Shown in pieces: positions 21,326-35,200 of a stretch of 64,000 nucleotides of DNA; within the stretch, counting starts at the first letter, position 1, and each line of letters begins with the position of its first letter. The notes under the pieces were generated by a model that did no database searches, had not been told where the DNA came from, and saw nothing but the letters and a program-made list of their open reading frames with translations. Position numbers and translations under genes: made by a program. This stretch comes from Hypomesus transpacificus. Taxonomy: Eukaryota; Chordata; Actinopteri; Osmeriformes; Osmeridae. The stretch is taken from positions 9,661,211 through 9,725,210 of the forward strand of contig NC_061073.1 in the NCBI RefSeq assembly GCF_021917145.1. Reading direction: 5' to 3'.

Positions 21326-23520
21326 GGCAGACAGGCAGACAGACAGGCAGACAGGCAGACAGACAGGCAGACAGGCACACAGGCACGCAGGCACACAGGC
21401 ACACAGGCACACAGGCACACAGGCAGACAGGCAGACAGGCAGACAGGCAGGCAGACAGGCAGACCTCTCAGCACTCTCCTTATTTGTCTGTGCTCTTCCA
21501 GCTCTCTCCAGTCCACAGTGAACAGTTTACATCAGACATTCCAAGTGTTCAATTAAACTGCTACACAACTGACCTTTTCTTAAATGGCAAGATAGAGAGG
21601 AGCTGGATTACGTTCTAGACTCTTTAAGTGTCCTAAATCAGGGAAGTGACTGGAGCTAAGTTGTATCTGAAGGGTTGGTGTGGCTCTCACAAAAGGCAAT
21701 AAATTACGTCTTAAAAATAAGGGTAAACTGAACACATAGTACAAGCATTGTTTCTGTTTGGGTGAACAATATAACAGCATATCAACCTGGGCATGAGCTG
21801 CATACCATATCAATATTCTCTTGCTTTGAACATTTTGTTAGCCTTGTAATAGTTACCTTGAGGAGCAGGAAGGGAGTGATGATATTATAAGCCATGTGGA
21901 AATAATCTCCAGCATTGGGCCTGTTCAGGGGGAACCATTCAACTGGGAGGAGAAGCTGAAACGTCAGGGGGGAAGAGACACTCTGAACACACCAATACCT
22001 CACTTAGGCTTCCAATGCAGTAAACCTTTCAACATTAAGGTATAACGGCCATAACATGATCATACAGAAAAGACATCAAGTTATCTAACTGTCAATGCTG
22101 CTGCACAACTACACAAACTGTTCTGCTGAAGAGCCGTGCAAAGGACAGGGTCTCCCAGGTCCCCTGCTGAGGTGTTAGAGGGGTCAGAGGGGTGAGGGGG
22201 GTCAGAGGGGTGAGGGGGGTCAGAGGGGTGAGGGGGGTCAGAGGGGTGAGGGGGGTCAGAGGGGTGAGGGGGGTCAGAGGTGTTAGAGGGGTCAGAGGGG
22301 TGAGGGGGGTCAGAGGGGTGAGGGGGGTCAGAGGGGTGAGGGGGGTCAGAGGGGTGAGGGGGGTCAGAGGTGTTAGAGGGGTCAGAGGGGTGAGGGGGGT
22401 CAGAGGGGTGAGGGGGGTCAGAGGGGTGAGGGGGGTCAGAGGGGTGAGGGGGGTCAGAGGGGTGAGGGGGGTCAGAGGTGTTAGAGGGGTCAGAGGGGTG
22501 AGGGGGGTCAGAGGGGTGAGGGGGGTCAGAGGGGTGAGGGGGGTCAGAGGTGTTAGAGGGGTCAGAGGGGTGAGGGGGGTCAGAGGGGTGAGGGGGGTCA
22601 GAGGGGTGAGGGGGGTCAGAGGGGTGAGGGGGGTCAGAGGGGTGAGGGGGTTCAGAGGGGTGAGGGGGGTCAGAGGGGTGAGGGGGGTCAGAGGGGTGAG
22701 GGGGGTCAGAGGGGTGAGGGGGGTCAGAGGTCGCCTGCAGCCTGCCCACCGTGACCACAGGCCTCCCTACGTCCAGCAGCCAGCTCTGCAGAGTGAAGCA
22801 GAACCACAGGTCTAGGTGGAACGGGCTGGGCAGAGAGCTCTCCAGATCCCTGCAGCCGCGCCTGGCAGACAACAGGAAACACAGCAGCACATCAGCAGGT
22901 CGGCTCACTCAGCACAGAAACAGATCCTATAGTATCAGAACAAAAGGTCATATATGTCATTAGAGCATAGGCAGCATAAGGTTGGTATTGGTGTTAGTGT
23001 AAAACAACTGTGATGAGTTTTTGACTTCCAATCAGGCATATGTATTTTATTTTATATTCCCTGATAAAAAATACAGGCCATTGATCAACAGTGCGCTCCC
23101 ATTCCTGTTGATTGTAGCTCTATCAGTTGTAAATATTGTCACATGGCCCACAGTCATATAGTGGGAGTATGCCCTTGCAATTCCAAGTTCAAAGTATAGC
23201 CCATGACGTAAGGAGCATGGGGGGAATCATGCATTGATGTTAGGTTTCTGTGCTGGCAGAGAGCGTGTTAGAGTCCTTCACTCTCCAGCCATCTGCTGCC
23301 AGTTAATCCCATCTGTCCTGCCTGACTAACATGAACATGGTCACAAGACAACAACANNNNNNNNNNNNNNNNNNNNNNNNNNNNNNNNNNNNNNNNNNNN
23401 NNNNNNNNNNNNNNNNNNNNNNNNNNNNNNNNNNNNNNNNNNNNNNNNNNNNNNNNCAAACCTAGACAAAAAAGATGCTTGCATTGCAGAGTTCTGACGT
23501 TTCCGCATGGACGCGTGCAT
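18489..23520 (-). CDS. cln6: CLN6 transmembrane ER protein, seven exons
   Basis: CLN6 is a multi-pass ER protein that acts with CLN8 in exporting lysosomal enzymes to the Golgi; loss causes neuronal ceroid lipofuscinosis (family knowledge). Exons on the minus strand: 23462-23520, 22750-22861, 21857-21955, 20977-21165, 20643-20698, 20367-20489, 18489-18759. All internal junctions are GT-AG with agreeing phases; the total is 302 residues against 311 in human. Recognised stretches: [68 protein letters not shown]-like [41 protein letters not shown], and the end [18 protein letters not shown] [17 protein letters not shown]. Exon 1 is short and weakly conserved (QASFLSR against GASFLQAR in human) but its phase fits exactly; its donor GTTTG runs into the assembly gap. 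The start may be the ATG at 23520 or at 23508. Introns 2, 3 and 6 and the 3' UTR carry minisatellites. Confidence 0.93.
18928..19236 (-). mobile_element. LINE fragment: end of reverse-transcriptase ORF plus 3' tail
   Basis: On the minus strand 19234 to about 19010 translates to the familiar C-terminal segment of L2/CR1-like fish LINE polymerases, including [32 protein letters not shown] and [12 protein letters not shown]. It is followed by the tail with AAGTCGCTTTGGATAAAAGC and GTCTGCTAAATAAATAAATG-type sequence. Only the last part of the element is present, a typical 5'-truncated insertion. It lies in cln6 intron 6 and is in the same orientation as cln6. Confidence 0.8.
19640..20180. repeat. 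Minisatellite, 26-base unit, interrupted by a SINE
   Basis: Units of the type CACACACCTGTAGCAGTAAA plus ACAC occur about three times at 19640-19725 and about ten times at 19908-20180, with a SINE between. Some units read CTGAAGCAG. It lies in cln6 intron 6. The minus-strand frames across it are repeat by-products. Confidence 0.93.
19725..19907 (-). mobile_element. tRNA-derived SINE (copy 1)
   Basis: On the minus strand the element starts with a tRNA-like head (GATGGCTGAGGGGTGAGGGA region as A box, and GGATCGATTCCC as B box), continues through a body with GGGCAAGGCACTTCACCCTA-type sequence, and ends with the tail CTGTAAGTCGCTCTGGATAA and GAGCGTCTGCTAAAATGACT. The same element recurs at 56190-56378. 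It sits inside the 26-base minisatellite. Confidence 0.82.
21166..21466. repeat. CAGACAGG-type tandem array forming the acceptor side of cln6 intron 3
   Basis: An irregular array of 4- and 8-base units (CAGA, CAGG, CAGACAGG, then CACACAGG). It touches exon 4 of cln6: in transcript orientation the pyrimidine-rich tract leading to the TTCCAG acceptor (exon edge at 21165) is made of CTGTCTGCC repeats. Confidence 0.93.
22150..22730. repeat. G-rich minisatellite, 18-base unit, about 31 copies, in cln6 intron 2
   Basis: The basic unit is GGGGTGAGGGGGGTCAGA. A variant unit with GGTGTTAGA occurs at about 22171, 22279, 22369, 22477 and 22549, that is at intervals of 6, 5, 6 and 4 units, so there is a higher-order pattern. 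The frames encoding repeated Asp-Pro-Pro-His-Pro-Ser (-) and Arg-Gly-Val (+) are by-products. Confidence 0.95.
23357..23456. other. Assembly gap of 100 N
   Basis: A run of exactly 100 N, the conventional size for a gap of unknown length. It begins 5 bases beyond the exon 1 donor of cln6 and therefore lies in cln6 intron 1. Confidence 1.
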
Positions 23521-25423
23521 CTGTATTCCGAATGAAACATGAAGATTCCACCGACGTCAGTTCTTATTGACCAGTCCACTCCTAGTTGACAGCTTCCCTC
23601 ATTCAAACTTGAAAAAGTAAGAACAAAATAATACGATGGAGTTTAAATATCTGTAGCCTACCTACTCGGTAGGCCTAGTAAGAGGTGTAACTCCAATAAT
23701 GGTGCAAAAATGTGCTGCTTCTGTTATTAACAAGCTATAAGTACAACCACGGTATAAGCGATGACAGTGACACTACATTATATTTTCTGACTCGGAGTCC
23801 ATCTCACCATCCATCTTCTACGCGCGATTTTCTTAGTTCCCCGTATTACTGGTGGGCTGTACTGTTTCCCAGATGTCTGTTACACCGGCGGCCAGGTTCT
23901 ATTGCTCCACTAGCTTACTGGGGAATCGAAATGTAGAGAGATTTCACCGAGATAAATCTATAATCTGTTTTTAACTCCCTCCCCTTTTTTATTTTAGGGA
24001 AATAGTGGCTGGGCTTCAGACCAGCCAGGCTTATGTAAAATGCTGTTAGTTTGATTATATCAAAGGTGCCCTCGTATCAAAATAAAGCTCTGAATTAGGC
24101 AACAATATATCTCCAATCCAGAAGATTTTTTTTTACATTTCCTGTGATGACAACTCTGCGATGTTGAAAGCTCTCATCCCATTGACACCAACTGCTGTAC
24201 CACACTGCTGAACCAGGCCAGAGCTCCTCAAAGCCTGTCAATCCGCGGTGACATACAGACGAAGCACGGACTTTCAAAACGTACTCAGAATACCTGGGTC
24301 TGTTGCTCAGATGTAAGGAAAAGGGTTAGTGTTAGAACATATAGACACACGCACAAATACATATTTACTGCACGTATGCTTCCAGGATTTAATTGTTATT
24401 CCTTAAATGTATCAATAAATAAATAACAACATTTTGAGTGGATTCAACACATCTCTGTTGAATAGTGATGGCTATTTTTCTGCATTTCGCTGTTGTCAAA
24501 GCTAAAACGTCAAAGTCGTCATGAAGTCTTTTACAGTGATAGCCTATCAATGCGGGCCTATTAATTTCGTGTTTGGGGACAGTAATGGGTGCTGTTGAAA
24601 AGAGGGAGGGAACGAGGGATTTGGTGGAAAAAAGATGAATGACAGAAAAGTCAGAAAATGTGATATACTATCAATATGACGAACTATCTAAACATAAAAA
24701 ATAAATGTATTCAACATTTATTGTGTGCCATTGAGTCCTATAAGACTGTGTGCGGGTGGGGTTACAGAGCAAAGCCATTGAATGGCAATGGCTCTGCAGA
24801 TATCTAAAAACGGACCATTTCCGTTTGTACCACTTTTCAGTCGGAGACAGTTGAGAGCCGAACAATCACTTCCGGCAAATTGTTTGGTTATCAAAGGTGA
24901 AATTAGCTCGGCCCTACATTGAAAATATTTGCATCTGCTAACCAATCGAGCAACTTTATAGTTCACTTTAACGGATTCAACGTGTTCGGAAACGACAATG
25001 TAGGGATCGGGACCTTGTTTTTTTTTTATATAATACTTTTCTAACACAATTGTGAACGTCTGTAGCTCACTAGCTTAGCGGCGTTGCGAGCTTCAGCTGT
25101 CTGACTCGAGCTAGAAGTTGGCTCGATGGTAACCAACCAACTAACGCTAGCTAGCTACCAACAAGGTGAAGGGACCCAAAAAAATACAGTTATATTGGAA
25201 AAGTTATTGCACAGTTAAGAAACAATAGTTAGCTGCTACACAACACACCATTGGCTGCTTTTACATTTTAGAAAACCTTATTTTAAGCCAAGCCATTTGA
25301 AAATAACTGAGATTTTCATGTGAGCGCTAGAGGTAGATTAGGTATATTAATGGGAGGCGGGTTGAGTGCATCTTGTCGGCGACACTTGCGAAGGAGTAGG
25401 TTTCGGCGACCTGCCAGGCTTGA
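23521..25423. other. Shared promoter region between cln6 and fem1b
   Basis: The two genes diverge here with about 1.9 kb between their start codons. No other gene recognised. The region from about 25075 has more CG dinucleotides and contains the likely fem1b 5' UTR. Sequence between 23950 and 25070 is AT-rich with no tandem array. Confidence 0.5.
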
Positions 25424-27441
<2,018 letters not shown>

Positions 27442-27837
27442 CGCTCCGCCACAACCACAACCAGGAGAGAAACACAACACAAAATACTCCTTATTACATT
27501 TTTTTGTATTGGTATGATGTTTTTTATTGTTATCTAACGAATCAAAAGTATGGTTCTGGGTGAAGGTGATACTGATGGAACAGTTTCAAATGCATTTGTT
27601 TTATAAATGACAGTTGCTTTTGTCTATTGTAAGTATACATTGTGGAAAAACCAGCACTCATAGGAGGTATGGACCACCATGTCTCTGGTGGTTTTCAAAC
27701 TGGAGTTTAAATGATTTATTTAGCTAGTGTTTGTCTTACTAATCAGTAGGAACTGATAGTAAGAACTTACTGTGAGGAGTCTGTAATGCAAGTATTCCAA
27801 AGAAGCACAGTGAGCAGGCTGCTGAGATCAAGTCCTG

Positions 27838-28135
27838 GAGGTGGGCTCTGCTGGTCCAGTCCTCAGCAGCAGCAGGGGGTGGGCTCTGCTGGTCCAGTCC
27901 TCAGCAGCAGGAGGGGGTGGGCTCTGCTGGTCCAGTCCTCAGCAGCAGCAGGGGGTGGGCTCTGCTGGTCCAGTCCTCAGCAGCAGCAGCAGGAGGGGGT
28001 GGGCTCTGCTGGTCCAGTCCTCAGCAGCAGCAGGGGGTGGGCTCTGCTGGTCCAGTCCTCAGCAGCAGCAGGAGGGGGTGGGCTCTGCTGGTCCAGTCCT
28101 CAGCAGCAGGAGGGGGTGGGCTCTGCTGGTCCAGC
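27838..28135. repeat. Minisatellite, about 38-45-base unit, about 7 copies, fem1b 3' side
   Basis: Units contain GGTGGGCTCTGCTGGTCCAG then TCCTCAGCAGCAGCAG with a variable number of CAG triplets and an optional GAGGGG. Unit length varies through the CAG count. Confidence 0.9.
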
Positions 28136-30025
28136 TGAGACAGCAACACTGTCGCTTCACTGTCTTCAGCCTTATCGCTGTGCCTGCAGGATGGTGTGTG
28201 CCTGCAGGATGGTGTGTGCCTGCTTGTTGTGGTTTTACAGACTGCTTGTGTTTGAGCATGTTGGTGTGTGTGAGAGCATGAGAGCGAAAGTGAGAATGAA
28301 AGTTTGTTTTACAGACAGAGCAAGCTAAAACAAACGAAAGATTCCTCATGGGAAAAGTCAAAGGTGTGTGTGTGTGTGTGTGTGTGCATGTGACTTGTTC
28401 AAAAGCCACTTTGTGATCCCATTTGGCACAGCCATGCCCTCAGACAGCCCTGGCTGTCCCCTGTCTGGATCTCTGTCCTGGATGTTCATCACTCACTACA
28501 CATGACTCTGGTCAGCATAGGTACTGAAGAGGACGTCTGGTATTCTCAAGAGAAACATGCTATCATACCTGCTGGACAGCACTTTGTACTTATAATACTT
28601 TCTTTTTTTCCTAACCAATATTTTTTAAAGTTTATTTAAAATGATGTGTTTGGAAATATATTTTGATAACTATTAAGATGTACCTCTTTGAACCTAGATG
28701 TGAAATGAGATTCCTTTTCCAGAAACACTGATGGGGTAAAAGATGTGCCTGTGACTGCTTTGCCCCGGTCAGAAGGGGGGCTGAGTGGGGCTGTTTTAAT
28801 CGTCGCAGGTCTTGTTTTATTGCACCTGAGATCATTCAGACTGCTCACCTGCTGAAGACAAGCCGGTGTGGTAGGAGTTTTTTTTTTTTTTTGGCTGCGT
28901 TGCCTGAGGTGGCCTTAAATGTTGGGCGGTGCTGGTGTTCTGTGTGACAGTCTCCTGGCGTGTGGAAGCACGTAGAGAGGGCCTGGGCCAGACACCAGGG
29001 TACACTGGACTTGGGGGTTGATTCTGTTTTGCCAACGTGTCCTTTGTCCTCATCAGATTGTATTGTCCGTCATTATTTTGTGTTGTTCCAAATCCAACGG
29101 TCTGAGATTAAAAGCTAAATCGAAAGAGTTTTGTCCATTTTGGTTTTCCTTCATATGTACTGTGCTCTGAGAACAACTAATGTTTGTGGCCTTTTAATTT
29201 AAGAGGGGAAAGGAAGGGTTCATTTTTTATCTTGGTTGATGGATTTAGTAACTGTTGTAACTGGCCAAAGAATGTTTTTGTGTCTTGATATAGAATGAAT
29301 GAAAACAGTATCAGAAATGTTTATTGAAAAAAGCTTTAAATTTGCAGTGCTGCCTGATTATAGCAAAATTAACCCAAAGATGAACTAGCTAACAGTGTTA
29401 CCCTTAATTGATTTACAGTTGTTTTGGGGGGAAATTATTTGCTTTTTAATGTCTAAATTGTGACCAATCTTGGTTGGTGTCATATTAAAGCTGTTTCCAG
29501 ACGCATCATTTCATCGTTGCCATGTACACTCCTTCAGTCAATCCGGTTTCCATTACTAACTTTACTGGATTTTATAAGCTACGTTGTCTTTTCTGTTATT
29601 TTAAATGGCATTTGATCAATTTTGAATGTTTTATTAATTGTCAAGTCTGACAGCACATTACAATTTTCTTCTTAACAGTTGGGTTCTGGTTTCTAGACTG
29701 GTTATTTGACTGAGAAGCGTGGTGCTTTAATATGACACCAAAGCAGCACGTGCACTCAGCTGAACAGAAACACCTTGATATGTACTGGGGTGGGGGAAAA
29801 ATCGATTCACATTTGAATCGACATTCAGTCTTCTAGTGATTCACATCGATTTACAAATGTAAAAAACTCATATTATTTTTACTCAATTTTTTATCGATTC
29901 ATGACCCCAAGAATTGAATAGTGATGTACGGAAAGATTCCCACCCTTAACTGACATGCCTACTGTGGTACAGACACATGTTTCTGTGTCACCTGCAGTGA
30001 CCCCAGCACCAGATGACCTCTAGAT

Positions 30026-30133
30026 CAGTGGTTCTCAACCCTGGTCCTCAGGGAATCAGGTGTGTTGGAGCAGGGAAACAAACCTCAAACATGCAGGTCA
30101 GGGGGTCCCTGAGGACAGCTTTGAGAACCACTG
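30026..30133. mobile_element. Short non-autonomous hAT element with 8-base target duplication
   Basis: A 108-base element starts CAGTGGTTCTCAACCCTGG and ends with the inverted form GAGAACCACTG. It is bordered on both sides by CTCTAGAT (30018-30025 and 30134-30141), the 8-base target duplication expected of hAT transposons. Internal GGTCCTCAGG and CCTGAGGAC are also inverted. Confidence 0.88.
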
Positions 30134-30489
30134 CTCTAGATTGAGTCCGCGTTTTGCTGGGTTTAATGCTCCCCCCAAAATGGATGATTCTTCAGATAAG
30201 CACTGGACTGTTATTTGTCATCCAAGAAGAACAGCTATTATCAGGCCGTGTCCAGACTGAATAGGGATGGTCTCAGCACTCATGGGAAATGTGCTTAGTA
30301 CCAAGGCACTGTAGAGGCCAGGTGACTCAACACAGGTACGTGAACAGGGAAGGCTCTGTTTCTCTACTCACCAGCAAAGGTAGTTTAAACAGGATACATG
30401 TTTTATATTAACCATATGTCATGCTTTATTTCATTTGTACATAGTCATCGTTGCATCGTCCTTCGTCTCCTGTGTATGTCCACTCATCT

Positions 30490-30732
30490 AGACCTGTGGT
30501 TCCCAACCCTGGTCCTCAGGGACCCCCTGTCCTGCATGTTTTAGATGGTTCCCTGCTCCAACACACCTGATTCCAATAAACGACCCATTCAATTGAATCA
30601 GGTGTGTTGGAGCAGGGAACCATCTAAAACATGCAGGACAGGGGGTCCCTGAGGACCAGGGTTGCAGGACAGGGGGTCCCTGAGGACCAGGGTTGCAGGA
30701 CAGGGGGTCCCTGAGGACCAGGGTTGGGATCC
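30490..30732. mobile_element. Related hAT-like palindrome, rearranged
   Basis: Left arm CTGTGGTTCCCAACCCTGG to about 30570 and right arm to about 30732 are inverted copies; both include TTCCCTGCTCCAACACACCT or its complement. The right arm has a segment with CAGGGGGTCCCTGAGGACCA repeated three times in tandem. No 8-base target duplication is visible, so the ends have changed. Confidence 0.75.
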
Positions 30733-31581
30733 ACTGACACATGCCAAGCAGTCGGGATGGTTCCACAATATCTGTTTAAGTTATAATTTCAGTTATGTAA
30801 GTACAAAGTAATGCCACTCCTTTTAAAACAGCCTTCAACAACTTCAAGTCAGTTGTGAAGATATTTACAAAGTTCAAGTTTGTCTTTATACTACAAAAGT
30901 GCTTCAGCTATAGAATATCTAATGTGTTATAGTACGCCAGCTCCTTCCCCCTGATAAAGGAGTGTGTGTTGAATGTTCTAGAAGCAACATCACAGAGAGC
31001 ACCTCATCAGCTGCTGGTATGGGTGGTCTCCTGAAACAGGTCACTGCTTTCAGTTTGTGTTGTCTTATTTCTAAGACTCAGGCCTTGCTGGTGTGATAGT
31101 GAAAGACTTCAGTCTCAGGTTAGACATCCAGATGGGACACAGGCTGCCTGTGTTGTCCATTCTGAAGCGGTCCGAGGCAGGGGGTCCGAGGCAGGGGGTC
31201 CGAGGCAGGGGGTCCGAGGCCGGGGGTCTGTGGATGGACCAGGCACCCACAGCCCAGCTACAGGTGCTTCCACTGAGGTGAGGAAGCCACAACAGCAGGT
31301 AGAGCAGGGAGGACGTATAAAGCACACCTGTTCATGTGTTACTCAGCACGACAGCCTCTGTGCCTGTTCAGCCCTGCACGTCCCTATCTGGATCTGCATT
31401 CACAGGACAGACCCACAGCAAGGCTGGGGGGGGGGGGGGGGTGTTCACAGCAAGGCTGGGGGGGGGGCTCTCAGCAAGGCTGGGGGGGGGCTCTCAGCAA
31501 GACTGGGGGGGGGGCTGAATGGACGGGGGGGTGGGTCCCTGAGCGATGGGGCTGTCTGGCCCGCGCAGCCGGTTGCCATGG

Positions 31582-32250
31582 TTACCGCTCATCCGAAGTC
31601 TTTCCATTGGCTTCCTGCTCCTCCTGCTCCTCCTCCCTTCTCTGGCGTCTGTTGAAGAAGCCGAGCTGGAAGGGAAATAGAAGGAAACACTAGTTGTTCT
31701 TCATACAGCACGATGCTAATCTGGGCAGGTTTGACATACGGGTCTCATCAATTCATGCAGTCAGATACTTTTTCATATTTTTTTCCCCCAATTAATTTCT
31801 CATCACATTCCTATTTATTTTCTGTCAGAATAGCAAGGCCTGCAGGGTTGTGATTGTGTGCAGTGCTGTATGGAACCGTAGTGGAGCAGAATGAGGGGGT
31901 TAGAGCTTTAGGGGACAGGTAATCCACTGCACATAGATATGATCCTCTGCAGCTATTGTTAAGGCTGAAGTATAATCTTGTATAATGTGGTGTGTGCTGT
32001 GTTTGTGTGCCCATGAGTGTGTGTCTGTGTGTGTGACCGTGAGCATGTGCCCGTGTATGTGTGTGTGCCCGTGTGTGTGTGTGTGAGCGTGTGTGTGTGT
32101 GTGCCCGTGTGTGTGTGTGAGCGCGTGTGTGTGTACCTTCCACAACGCCAGGACCAGCAGTGAGAGCAGTAGCAAACCACCCAGAGAGCTGCCTACTATA
32201 ATCCAGATGGGGATTCTAGAATCTTCCTTCCTGCTCATCTCCAGGATTAT
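31582..32250 (-). CDS. itga11: itga11 exons 29-30: transmembrane segment and cytoplasmic tail
   Basis: Exon 29 (32137-32250) reads through [20 protein letters not shown] to ALWK, a single membrane helix nearly identical to human. Exon 30 (31582-31665) gives [10 protein letters not shown] followed by a glutamate-rich stretch and ends TSDER before TAA. GFFNR takes the place of the general GFFKR motif; human alpha-11 has GFFRS. Exon 29's donor runs directly into a CA repeat. Confidence 0.95.
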
Positions 32251-35200
32251 CTGCAGAGCAAAACCACAGACAAACTCAGGACAGGCAGGGGGTTAGCAGG
32301 GAAAGCAATCGACTCTGACAAGTGATTATCCTATCTATGGAGAGTCCTTTCTATGTCTCTCTGTCCATCTATCCATCTTTATATCTATAGAAGCTTTCAG
32401 CTCCTCCCTACACACTAACACTAACCCTCCCAGCACCCTACAGCTCCTCCCTACACACAGGCCCACCCTTAAGGGGCGAGAGCTTTCTGGGGCCAAACCG
32501 CAGTGCCAGCAATAATCATGTTCATTCTAAATACTTTGCGAGCGGCGAAGTGTCCTTTTTTTCACAAACTCAAATCTGGTCACCCAAGCATATGCCGGTG
32601 GGCCGGCCGTTCCCCTGGGTTACATCATGTTATATGTAGGAGAGAGAGAGCACACATGCACATCGGCGCATGCGTTAATATAAGTAAAGCCCTATTTGGG
32701 GTTGGCCCACTCACTGGACCTTTTCAGTGGCCCAGCAATTTCTATGGGCGGGCCTGGCATTCTAACTAAAAGTTGATGAGAATCCACAACATTTCTGATC
32801 CTCCCAGTTCACCAGCTTGACCTCTGACTGAAGGAAGGCAGTGTGCACTGTGACCAGGTGCCAGGTGCTCTGTGATGCAGCAGGGGGTGGAGTACTGGAC
32901 CGACAGGACCTACCTGTCGAACAGGCCTCTCCTCCTGCAGGAACATGAGGGAGGAATGGCCCAGCTGGATGGAGGCTGACGTCACCAGTGCCAGAGACCT
33001 GAACTTCACCTGCCAGAGAGACGCATCAGAGATGGGGGGGGGGGATCTCCAACTGCCATTATGCTGAGGTGGCATAACATCACATTTAGCAGCATTTTAT
33101 GTATTTATCAGATGCTGTGATCCAAAGCAACCGACAAACAGAGCATGTAGAAAGTGCAGCAGCAGATGGAGGATCAGAAAAGTTCTACAGGATATAGATG
33201 AGCGAGTTCTACAGGATATAGATGAGCAGAGTTCTACAGGATATAGACGAGCCGAGTTCTACAGGATATAGACGAGCCGAGTTCTACAGGATATAGACGA
33301 GCCGAGTTCTACAGGATATAGACGAGCCGAGTTCTACAGGATATAGACGAGCCGAGTTCTACAGGATATAGACGAGCAGAGTTCTACAGGATATAGACGA
33401 GCAGAGTTCAATAGGATGTAGACGGTCGGAGCCAAGGAAAGGGCTGTACATTTACGAGATGCATCGCAGAGTAAACATCTCAGCTGGCAGGTGCGAAATA
33501 ATACTACGGCGACATTAAGTACACTTTGTGACGGTCTGTATGCCTATTTTGAGCTTGAACAGGGTTCGACTCCCCCAGGGTTTTGGAGCGGTCTGGATGC
33601 TGTCTGACGGCAGGGAACACTACTGTAGCAAGAGGAAACTGGTTGAACTCTCTTCCACAGTTCAGAACAAGGAAGAATACTTTCTCATCACAATGTTCTC
33701 CTTTCTCCATTTCATGCAGAAACAGACGCCATTTTTCATGCAGAAACAGACGCCATGTTTACTCACAGCCAGCAGGGCCTGGAGGTGCAGTTGGCCCCTG
33801 ATCGTCACCTTGGTCTCGCAGTGTGCAGGCAAGGACAAGCGGCACTGCACAGACACAGTCTTGCTGTTGGAGTGGTTCTGGAGAGTTCAACAAGCACCAG
33901 ACTGTGTTAATGACACAGACAGCTGTTACATCCCAACACCCAGGGAGGTCATGAAGGTAGCTGGGTAGTTCAGAGAAGACATACACACAGACCTCCATCT
34001 AAGTTCATCTCACCCCACTGTCCTCAACTCCTTTCACACACTGCCAGGCTTCAGGTATTCATTCGTTCTTGTTATTCTTAGCTTAGCAGTTCCCAGGTGA
34101 ATTATGTAGTATCATTACATTGGTCTAATCTGTATTTATATTATACTGTATAGCGTAAATTATTCTTATTTATAAGAATAGTAGCTCATATAAAATGTAT
34201 TTATCAAAGGTTAGATGATTTATTAATGGCTTAGTGTCAAGAGGAGAAAGACCTAGTCATTCCAGAGTTCTTGCAGATGTCAGAGCTGAAGGTAAGCAGC
34301 AGGCAAAGCAGAGGAGAGCAGAGCAGAGGAGAGCAGAGTAGAGCAGAGGAGAGCAGAGTAGAGTACAGCAGAGTACAGAAGAGTAGAGCAGGGTACAGGC
34401 AGGGTAGAACAGGGTAGAGTAGAGTAGAGCAGAGTAGAGCAGAGTTGAGCAGAGCAGAGCAGAGCAGCAGTGTTTACCATCTGAGGGAGGGAGGAGAGGT
34501 CCTCAGGAGAAACCTGTCCTGGAGACAGGGAGTGAGGGAGGACACAGTGGGAGTCCACAGCCTGTGGAGGAGAGAGAGGGAGGGAGGAATATCAAACCAG
34601 ACAGTTCAGCCCCCACCTGTTTAATAGTCAATATGCTGCATCGTGGGTTCATCATCTGATGAGTCACACTGGTGTTTACTAGCCTGATAAACACGTACAA
34701 TGTTACTTATTGGAGATGGACTATTTATAACCGCCACCTCAAAATGAATCTGTCACCTGATCGATGTGGAAGCTGGTGATTTGGAGAAGATGGTTCCCAG
34801 ATGGGGTTATGGCACAGACATCCACAGCAAACTGAAGGTCTGTCACTGAGAAGAAGCCAAGGTTCTGGATCTGGAGAAAGACACACCAACCACCACGTCC
34901 AAAGTGAATGAAGAGGTAACAGAGGATGCAGCTTTGTGATGTTGATCGCAGCTGTGTGAACTCACATGGTAGGTGAGGTTGAACAGGGGTCCGAGGTTGC
35001 CAGGTTTGTCAGAGTCTGTCTGGATGTCAAAGCGTGGAGAGTTGGTATCTCTGGGGTGGGTGAGAGATAAGGGGGGTGGGGGGAGAGGTGGTTGGGGGAG
35101 AGATAAGGGGGGTGGGAGGAGAGAGAAAATAAATGGTCTTCAAACGATTCAAACCAACATCCCAGAAATCTGAGCGAACATGAGACTGACATGTGCATTC

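Larger units (their letters stand above)
27442..31581. other. fem1b 3' UTR and fem1b-itga11 convergent intergenic region
   Basis: The fem1b 3' UTR probably covers the first 2 kb; an ATTAAA at 29484-29489 is a candidate poly(A) signal. It includes a minisatellite (27838-28135), a GT run at 28365-28386, and two hAT-like palindromic elements (30026-30133 and about 30490-30732). From about 31160 on the sequence belongs to the itga11 3' side, with short GGTCCGAGGCAGGG repeats at 31169-31225 and long G runs at 31410-31520. No further gene recognised. Confidence 0.55.

Noticed and set aside
20902..21516. Cysteine-rich frames of the CLPVCLSV type on the minus strand
   Set aside because: By-product of the CAGACAGG array; only the cln6 exon 4 part is real.
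22081..22908. 275-codon frame with repeated Asp-Pro-Pro-His-Pro-Ser
   Set aside because: It is the G-rich array in cln6 intron 2 read through; only the exon 2 part (22750-22861) is coding.
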